Positions 27,537 to 32,764 of a DNA stretch of 32,764 bases are shown here, one piece after another (the first letter of the stretch is position 1; every line of letters begins with the position of its first letter). The translations under genes and the position numbers were made by a program. The notes beneath the pieces were generated by a model, which searched no databases, was not told where the DNA came from, and saw only the letters and a list, made by a program, of their open reading frames with translations. This DNA is from Chloroflexota bacterium (lineage in GTDB: Bacteria > Patescibacteriota > Saccharimonadia > Saccharimonadales > Saccharimonadaceae), in the NCBI GenBank assembly GCA_004145215.1, contig SEAL01000006.1:1-32764 (forward strand), given 5' to 3'.

Positions 27537-27793
27537 CAAAACCAGAAACCGGAAAAGATATATTAAACGAAGCAAAAAATAAAATAAAAAAACAAAAGGA
27601 AACAACTAACATGAAAACACCAAAGAAAACAATTATCGTAACAGTACTATTAACATTAACGACTATCGCTATCATCGCAGGTTTACTATACGCAGGCTTC
27701 ACAGCTGGCATCAGCTATGAGAAAAGCAAGAACCACGAAGTAACCACAGCTGCTAAAGAACTTGCAGTGCAAGTTGCACCAATAAAAAAATAA
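27533..27793 (+). CDS. Membrane-anchor segment (0 frame) upstream of a lysozyme-like domain
   Basis: TIIVTVLLTLTTIAIIAGLLYAGFTAGISYEK TM helix; ends ...APIKK* at A_AAA_AAA TAA. Confidence 0.65.
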   Translation: MTKPETGKDILNEAKNKIKKQKETTNMKTPKKTIIVTVLLTLTTIAIIAGLLYAGFTAGISYEKSKNHEVTTAAKELAVQVAPIKK

Positions 27794-28200
27794 CGAAGCT
27801 GGACGACGTAGCACAGCCGAGTATTCAAGAGCCTACGTCAAAGCCAGTAGTAGAAGTGACCCCACCGCCAGTTGTAGCACCTGCACCTGTAGTGAGTGGG
27901 GGCTGCGAATCATTTCTACCATTGGTTAGTAAATATGACTGGGACGTAAAAATCATGATGGCTATCATGCAAGCTGAAAGTACCTGCCGATCCGACGCTA
28001 TAGGAGATACACAGCCCATTGCGGGGTTGCTCGCTCACAGTTGTGGATTGTTTCAGATACGAACGCTTGCAGGTCGTCCTACGTGTGAACAGTTGAAAGA
28101 CCCGGCTACAAATATAGACTGGGCGTACAGGATTTATAAAGGACAGGGTTTGCGTGCATGGTCAGTTTTCTCTAATGGAAAGTATACAAGGTATTTATGA
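27790..28200 (+). CDS. Lytic transglycosylase/lysozyme-like domain with Pro-rich linker (-1 frame; alternative GTG start at 27856)
   Basis: Pro-rich linker EPTSKPVVEVTPPPVVAPAPVV then IMMAIMQAESTCRSDAIGD...HSCGLFQIRTL...NIDWAYRIYKGQGLRAWSVF (SLT-like catalytic Glu and GLFQI). Confidence 0.72.
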   Translation: MTKLDDVAQPSIQEPTSKPVVEVTPPPVVAPAPVVSGGCESFLPLVSKYDWDVKIMMAIMQAESTCRSDAIGDTQPIAGLLAHSCGLFQIRTLAGRPTCEQLKDPATNIDWAYRIYKGQGLRAWSVFSNGKYTRYL

Positions 28201-28595
28201 GAGAAATTAAATTTAGAGCGTGGGACAGCGAGCAAAACAGAATGTTCAGGGTAGATAAAGCGCGCTGGATACTGTTTGGATCACCAGAAGAATTGCAAGG
28301 AATATCAGTCGTCGATGGGCAGAACTATTACCACTCTGGCCGAGGCCACACCTTGATGCAGTACACCGGTCTCAAGGACAAAAATGGTGTGGAGATTTAT
28401 GAAGGTGATATTTGCAAAGTGAATAAATGGCCTGAAGAAGAAAGTGAACTAAGGATTGTAACTTACGATGCGCCCAGCTTCTGGCTTTCTAAGACTTTAG
28501 AAGACAAAGTAGACGTAGATTTATTTAGTACGCCAGGCGCATACGAAGAAGTAGTTGGCAACATCTACGATAACCCAGAATTACTAGAGAAATAG
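28197..28595 (+). CDS. YopX family phage protein
   Basis: MREIKFRAWDSEQNRMFRV...LMQYTGLKDKNGVEIYEGDICKV...EEVVGNIYDNPELL. Confidence 0.93.
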   Translation: MREIKFRAWDSEQNRMFRVDKARWILFGSPEELQGISVVDGQNYYHSGRGHTLMQYTGLKDKNGVEIYEGDICKVNKWPEEESELRIVTYDAPSFWLSKTLEDKVDVDLFSTPGAYEEVVGNIYDNPELLEK

Positions 28596-28615
28596 ATCAT
28601 ACGGGGGTATGGGAT

Positions 28616-28957
28616 ATGGCAGACAATCAATCAGAACAAAAGCAGCGAACGAATCAACAAAACCGTTCGCTGCATTTGTTTTATACACACTTAGCTAAGT
28701 CATTAAATGAATCAGGTTATGACATGAAACGGACACTGTCTCAGTCTATCGATATACCGTGGACTCCGGAAACAGTCAAACAGTTTTTATGGAAGCCAAT
28801 TCAAAACGCACAGCTAGGTAAAGAATCCACCACAGAATTAACGACAAAAGAAATAGACGAAGTATACGACACTCTAACGCGTCATTTAGGTGACAAGCTA
28901 GGCGTCTCTGCTCCACTATTTCCAAGTATTGAGGATTTAATAATAAAAAAGAAGTGA
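28616..28957 (+). CDS. Conserved phage hypothetical protein
   Basis: RTNQQNRSLHLFYTHLAKSLNESGYDMKRTLSQSIDIPWTPETVKQFLWKPIQ...ELTTKEIDEVYDTLTRHLGDKLGVSAPLFPSIED, a recurrent phage early-region family. Confidence 0.75.
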   Translation: MADNQSEQKQRTNQQNRSLHLFYTHLAKSLNESGYDMKRTLSQSIDIPWTPETVKQFLWKPIQNAQLGKESTTELTTKEIDEVYDTLTRHLGDKLGVSAPLFPSIEDLIIKKK

Positions 28958-28967
28958 GGGTATCACA

Positions 28968-29276
28968 ATGGCAAATCCACAAACGGTGCCGGATTTATTC
29001 CAGCAGTCCAAAACTGAGTGGTTAGACGGCGCACGTGCTGTCGCGATTAGACTACTCAGAAAATCAAAGCATGTAATCACTATCGAAGATGTACTGGCGG
29101 AATATAAGTTCCCAAAGTATCTACACCGGAATACGATCGGCAGTGTATTTAATGATGATCATTTCGTATCAGTAGGCTTTACTCGTTCGCGTCGAAGCGT
29201 ATCGAACGGTCGGGTGATTCAGCAATGGTCACTCAGCGATAAGTATGCTGCAGATAGCGAGGTGGATTGTGAGTAG
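28968..29276 (+). CDS. Hypothetical phage protein
   Basis: MANPQTVPDLFQQSKTEWLDGARAVAIRLLRKSKHVITIEDVLAEYKFPKYLHRNTIGSVF. Confidence 0.6.
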   Translation: MANPQTVPDLFQQSKTEWLDGARAVAIRLLRKSKHVITIEDVLAEYKFPKYLHRNTIGSVFNDDHFVSVGFTRSRRSVSNGRVIQQWSLSDKYAADSEVDCE

Positions 29277-29404
29277 AAGTAAATTGGATAAATTCCAGTT
29301 AAGTTACGAGGATTTGCCAGAGACAGACTCTAGGCTAGCTGAATGGTTTGGTGATCGCGTGTACGTCGTGTATGCGCGACTAAAGGTTTGGATCGGTAAT
29401 CTCC

Positions 29405-29548
29405 GTGACGCTAGCTGAGTTTGTTATCGCCACAGTACCAATCCTATTCGCTCCAACATTCGGAGTGATTTTTATTATAGCCATGGTAATCAAGCTGGTG
29501 AGAGACGAGCTGGATTATCGGGCTTGGAGTAAGGAACAGAATGTATAG
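29405..29548 (+). CDS. Small single-TM protein, GTG start
   Basis: VTLAEFVIATVPILFAPTFGVIFIIAMVIKLVRDELDYRAWSKEQNV; overlaps next ORF start; not in supplied ORF track. Confidence 0.4.
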   Translation: MTLAEFVIATVPILFAPTFGVIFIIAMVIKLVRDELDYRAWSKEQNV

Positions 29549-30029
29549 GCAGCAAACGACGACTGGCGATATGAAATCAGCGAGTTGTCCTAAATGTAGG
29601 TCAACTCGTTTGCTGCTAAAAGGAACAGGACTGTCATGTACTAACTGTGGAGAAAAAATAGGTACGACAGCCAATAAATACGGCGCTAAACGTACTGAGT
29701 TCAACGGAAAGATATATGACAGTAAGTTTGAAGCCGGCATTGCTGGTGAACTAGAGACTAGGAAACGCGCCAAGGACATTAAAGACTACGACACTCAGTA
29801 TCGAATAGAGTGCTGGGCGTATCGTGAGGACGGTTCTAAGGCATTCCAGGTCAGACATAAGGTAGATTTTCGTATACACCATAATGACGATTCGTACGAG
29901 CTTTACGAGGCTAAGGGAATTGAAACAGCGGATTATAAATGGCGGCGCAAATTCCTTGAAGAGATTTGGCTACCATTACATAAAGATCATATCTACACAG
30001 TAATTAAACAAAATTCATGGAGGCGATAA
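29541..30029 (+). CDS. DUF1064-family phage nuclease-like protein with N-terminal zinc ribbon
   Basis: SCPKCRSTRLLLKGTGLSCTNCGEK ribbon; KYGAKRTEFNGKIYDSKFEAGIAGELETR...RHKVDFRIHHNDDSYELYEAKGIETADYKWRRKFLEE. Confidence 0.8.
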   Translation: MYRQQTTTGDMKSASCPKCRSTRLLLKGTGLSCTNCGEKIGTTANKYGAKRTEFNGKIYDSKFEAGIAGELETRKRAKDIKDYDTQYRIECWAYREDGSKAFQVRHKVDFRIHHNDDSYELYEAKGIETADYKWRRKFLEEIWLPLHKDHIYTVIKQNSWRR

Positions 30030-30181
30030 TGGCAAAATATTATGTTGAAGTTCATTCGGAGGCAATCAAAGAGTTTGACGACATTGAAGCAGATACAGAC
30101 GAAGAGGCTAAAGAGTATGCTCTCGAAAATACTGATCTTGAAGACCCTGTGATTTTCTCAATGTTTAGGATTGAAGAATAG
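30029..30181 (+). CDS. Small acidic hypothetical protein
   Basis: MAKYYVEVHSEAIKEFDDIEADTDEEAKEYALENTDLEDPVIFSMFRIEE; SD ggagg. Confidence 0.55.
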   Translation: MAKYYVEVHSEAIKEFDDIEADTDEEAKEYALENTDLEDPVIFSMFRIEE

Positions 30182-30182
30182 C

Positions 30183-30395
30183 ATGGAAAACATCAAAGCA
30201 CTCAAAACCCAAAAGAACATCAACTACTGGTGGGATGAACTAGAACAAGCAGAACGTGTCATAGAAAGTGATCGTGAAGACATTGAAACCCAAGAAGAGC
30301 GACGATCGCGAGCATTGGGGATGTTGGGACTGCTGGGTGTTAAAAACCCGCTTGGAGTAGAGCGAAACCTCGATTTAGGCGACGAGCCAGCGTAA
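30183..30395 (+). CDS. Small hypothetical protein
   Basis: MENIKALKTQKNINYWWDELEQAERVIESDREDIETQEERRSRALGMLGLLG. Confidence 0.5.
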   Translation: MENIKALKTQKNINYWWDELEQAERVIESDREDIETQEERRSRALGMLGLLGVKNPLGVERNLDLGDEPA

Positions 30396-30399
30396 TGCC

Positions 30400-30645
30400 A
30401 TGGAAAACAAAGCATCTAAATTAGCAATAGGTGGAATGATAGCCGGTATCGCAGCGTATGACGTGTTGTGTCCTCCTGGCCAAACTATCAGCGAGGGGTT
30501 CGATCGACTGATTGAGCGATTCCCAATAACAACGTACACGGCAATAGGAGTCACGGCTTTGCATCTTGCGAACGTCTTACCGCCTAGGCTTGATCCACTA
30601 CATCAATTAACGGCTCTGAAGAGCTTACGGAAGGATAGAGAATAA
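30400..30645 (+). CDS. Small membrane-associated hypothetical protein
   Basis: Hydrophobic LAIGGMIAGIAAYDVLCPPG and TYTAIGVTALHLANVLPP segments; stop overlaps next ATG. Confidence 0.5.
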   Translation: MENKASKLAIGGMIAGIAAYDVLCPPGQTISEGFDRLIERFPITTYTAIGVTALHLANVLPPRLDPLHQLTALKSLRKDRE

Positions 30646-30737
30646 TGGATGACAATACGGCAAGTGTGATAATTAGCATTGCGTTTCTTATATTTGTAGC
30701 AGTATTATGCTGGATTTTTAGCCGGTGTGAAAAATGA
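30645..30737 (+). CDS. 30-aa single-TM peptide
   Basis: MDDNTASVIISIAFLIFVAVLCWIFSRCEK; overlaps both neighbours (TAATG, ATGA). Confidence 0.4.
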   Translation: MDDNTASVIISIAFLIFVAVLCWIFSRCEK

Positions 30738-30904
30738 GTGACATTCTAAAACCCTGCCAAGAACTCTGTGACGAACTAAGCGGACTCACAAGCGAAAACT
30801 TAATGAACATACCACCAAGGAAGATTGAAGAGAACAATCGTCGTATGGCGCATGTAGCATTTGAATTAACTATGAGGCTATTAGAGCAGACGGAGGCAGC
30901 ATGA
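30734..30904 (+). CDS. Small hypothetical protein
   Basis: MSDILKPCQELCDELSGLTSENLMNIPPRKIEENNRRMAHVAFELTMRLLEQTEAA; translationally coupled overlaps. Confidence 0.45.
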   Translation: MSDILKPCQELCDELSGLTSENLMNIPPRKIEENNRRMAHVAFELTMRLLEQTEAA

Positions 30905-31290
30905 TAGATAACGAACTATTCAAACTGTGTGAAGATGTGTATAAGCGATGCCCTGACTGGTACATGAAGGGCAGTAATCTACATAACCCACAAGCATGGT
31001 GGTCAATAGATGGTGAATTGATGCCACAACCGGCTGACAGTCACAATCTCAGGTGGAATCAAATTGTTGCACCGCTCTACACCTCCGACTACCTACTAGA
31101 GATGCTACCACAATACACCGATGCCAAACACAGGTTGACGTTACAACCAGTTGCAGAGTTAGGGCGATGGGCGGCTAGTTATGATGACACAAACAGAAAA
31201 GAGGACAGGCACGGTGTTCACAGTGCTGACACCCCACTCAAAGCCCTCCTCAAGCTTTGCTTGGCACTCAAGGATGCGGGTGAGTTGTGA
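30901..31290 (+). CDS. Hypothetical phage protein, paralogue of the ORF at 32521
   Basis: MIDNELFKLCEDVYKRC...PLYTSDYLLEMLPQY...LKLCLALKDAGEL. Confidence 0.65.
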   Translation: MIDNELFKLCEDVYKRCPDWYMKGSNLHNPQAWWSIDGELMPQPADSHNLRWNQIVAPLYTSDYLLEMLPQYTDAKHRLTLQPVAELGRWAASYDDTNRKEDRHGVHSADTPLKALLKLCLALKDAGEL

Positions 31291-31781
31291 CGGGGTACGT
31301 GCCGATAAAAGGGTTTGAACCCTACTACTCGATCAATCGCGAAGGCGAAATTCTTAGTCATCGCTTTGGGCTGCCGCTAAAGCATAATCTGAGTACAGAC
31401 TATCCCCGTGTGACACTCTACAAACCTGGTGTTCGAGGCAAGACAAAATCGATACACAGGCTTTTGTGTGAGCACTTCATAAAAAACCCAAAGAACTTAC
31501 CACTAGTAAATCATATCAATGGAAATACGAACGATTTTCGTTTAAACAATCTTGAGTGGGCAAGCCATGAATACAACGTCAAGGACGGATACAACAGGGG
31601 TCGGGTACACCCCCAACAAGGAAAAAGATATGTAGACAGAAAGAGGGAATGTGAAATGTGTAAACAAACATTTGAATATGTAAAACCGCAACAGCGATTC
31701 TGTAGCAAGAAGTGCGCCGGGATAAACAATTTGAAGATTGCGGGGGTTGTTGCCCTCCACGAAGCAGGAGAACTAAAGTAA
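31287..31781 (+). CDS. NUMOD4-HNH homing-type endonuclease with C-terminal Zn-ribbon
   Basis: GFEPYYSINREGEILSHR, VNHINGNTNDFRLNNLEWASHEYNVKDGYNRGR, CEMCKQTFEYVKPQQRFCSKKC. Confidence 0.88.
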   Translation: MTGYVPIKGFEPYYSINREGEILSHRFGLPLKHNLSTDYPRVTLYKPGVRGKTKSIHRLLCEHFIKNPKNLPLVNHINGNTNDFRLNNLEWASHEYNVKDGYNRGRVHPQQGKRYVDRKRECEMCKQTFEYVKPQQRFCSKKCAGINNLKIAGVVALHEAGELK

Positions 31782-31900
31782 TGTTCCACTACCTACTAAA
31801 AGGTCACAAAAAGAGAGTAAAAGTACTAATGTACGACAAATACGGATTTGCAGATATTGTGAGTGAGTGTTTGGCCTGCGGAGGAGAGATTGATGAGTAG
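31781..31900 (+). CDS. Small hypothetical protein
   Basis: MFHYLLKGHKKRVKVLMYDKYGFADIVSECLACGGEIDE. Confidence 0.4.
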   Translation: MFHYLLKGHKKRVKVLMYDKYGFADIVSECLACGGEIDE

Positions 31901-32159
31901 TAACGAATCAACAGAACAGAAGATAGACAAAGTGCTAAAGAGCTTTCTTATTGGTTATGTCGATCACAAGGGAAGTCCTAACCAGCTCCACGATGACGCT
32001 AAGCAAGCCCTCCTATCGCTAATCGCAGAAGCAGAAGACAGACGGAGTGCGCAGGAAAATGAAGCGACCGTCGCTAATCTAAAAAAGATCAAAGCCGGAT
32101 ATTTCGACATTGATTACATGATCAAATCCTGTCAACTAAACAAGGAGAGTAACGTATGA
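31893..32159 (+). CDS. Hypothetical phage protein
   Basis: MSSNESTEQKIDKVLKSFLIGYVDHKG...; overlapping gene run. Confidence 0.55.
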   Translation: MSSNESTEQKIDKVLKSFLIGYVDHKGSPNQLHDDAKQALLSLIAEAEDRRSAQENEATVANLKKIKAGYFDIDYMIKSCQLNKESNV

Positions 32160-32524
32160 CAAAGCTATTGAGCGATGAAGAGTTTAAGCGGGAAATACGC
32201 ACGGCATTCCGACACTCATCTGGAATACCTAACAAACAGGACGCTGAAGAAGGCATTCTCTACCACACATCTTCTGGAGTTGATCACTTCGTGTACCTCG
32301 TAAATAAATTAGTTAATGAACAGAAGCAAGCACACGGGACCGAAGAACGAATTGAAGAGTTCAATTTACTACTCAAACACGGCGAAGAGGCATACCTAGG
32401 TGAGGACTGGTGGGCTGACGAAAATATTAGAAATCAGAGTGCTTGTGAAATACCATTAAGCTACCTCGATCAACGTCGTGAAGAGTTGCAGCGCCTAAGA
32501 AACCAAACAGGAGATAAATCGTGA
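32156..32524 (+). CDS. Hypothetical phage protein
   Basis: MTKLLSDEEFKREIRTAFRH...; overlapping start, SD aaggagag. Confidence 0.55.
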   Translation: MTKLLSDEEFKREIRTAFRHSSGIPNKQDAEEGILYHTSSGVDHFVYLVNKLVNEQKQAHGTEERIEEFNLLLKHGEEAYLGEDWWADENIRNQSACEIPLSYLDQRREELQRLRNQTGDKS

Positions 32525-32764
32525 ATGATAACGAGCTATTGGAGCTATGCAAGGATGTGGAAGCCAAGACAAGGTGGGAAGACACAGCATCTGCTTACTT
32601 ATGGGTCGAGGCTCACAACGCTTACGAAGTTGATAACGGCAACCCGCTAGCGTTCGCTCACCCACCAGTACCCGCCTACACCTCCGACTACCTACTAGAG
32701 AAGCTGCAATTTCATTTGGTGCAATACGAATTAGGATACTCGTTCTGGAAAAGACGCTGGGAGC
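32521..32764 (+). CDS. Partial hypothetical protein (GTG start), runs off window; paralogue of 30901-31290
   Basis: VNDNELLELCKDVEAKTRWEDTASAYLW...VPAYTSDYLLEKLQ. Confidence 0.55.
   Translation, partial: MNDNELLELCKDVEAKTRWEDTASAYLWVEAHNAYEVDNGNPLAFAHPPVPAYTSDYLLEKLQFHLVQYELGYSFWKRRWE

Noticed and set aside
1-32764. CRISPR array or rRNA genes
   Set aside because: No regularly spaced direct repeats or rRNA-like sequence were seen.

Overview
The window has two parts. (A) About 1-25,080 is a bacterial chromosome segment that looks like Candidatus Saccharibacteria/TM7 (Patescibacteria). This is inferred from gene content and TGA use as stop; no search was run. Genes include a TrmH/SpoU methyltransferase, PilB/GspE ATPase, L19, an RNase HII-YraN fusion, M1 aminopeptidase, an exported DUF1524-like HNH protein, a J-domain protein, NusA, CIRCE-controlled ClpC, RadA, a PIN/TRAM protein, PBP1-type transglycosylase/transpeptidase, TyrRS, a YibE/F-like protein, a phosphohexomutase, a type IV pilin-like protein, RecG and RsmD. 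(B) About 25,080-32,764 is a mobile-element/phage-like early region of small, overlapping, same-strand genes: SSAP-like protein + YqaJ exonuclease, a membrane-anchored lytic transglycosylase, YopX, DUF1064, HNH and many small unknowns. It runs off the right edge, and no integrase or structural genes are visible. Leading observations: (1) a ~450-nt non-coding structured region at the element boundary, with a perfect 22-bp closing stem and a tRNA T-arm-like hairpin; (2) an A_AAA_AAA slippery heptamer directly before a stop, whose -1 frame joins a membrane anchor to a lysozyme-like domain; (3) several chromosomal genes with a -10-like box exactly 6-7 nt upstream of ATG, implying leaderless mRNAs; (4) four internal missing segments in otherwise conserved genes (PepN, ClpC twice, PBP1), which are assembly errors or real lesions and need checking before biological interpretation.
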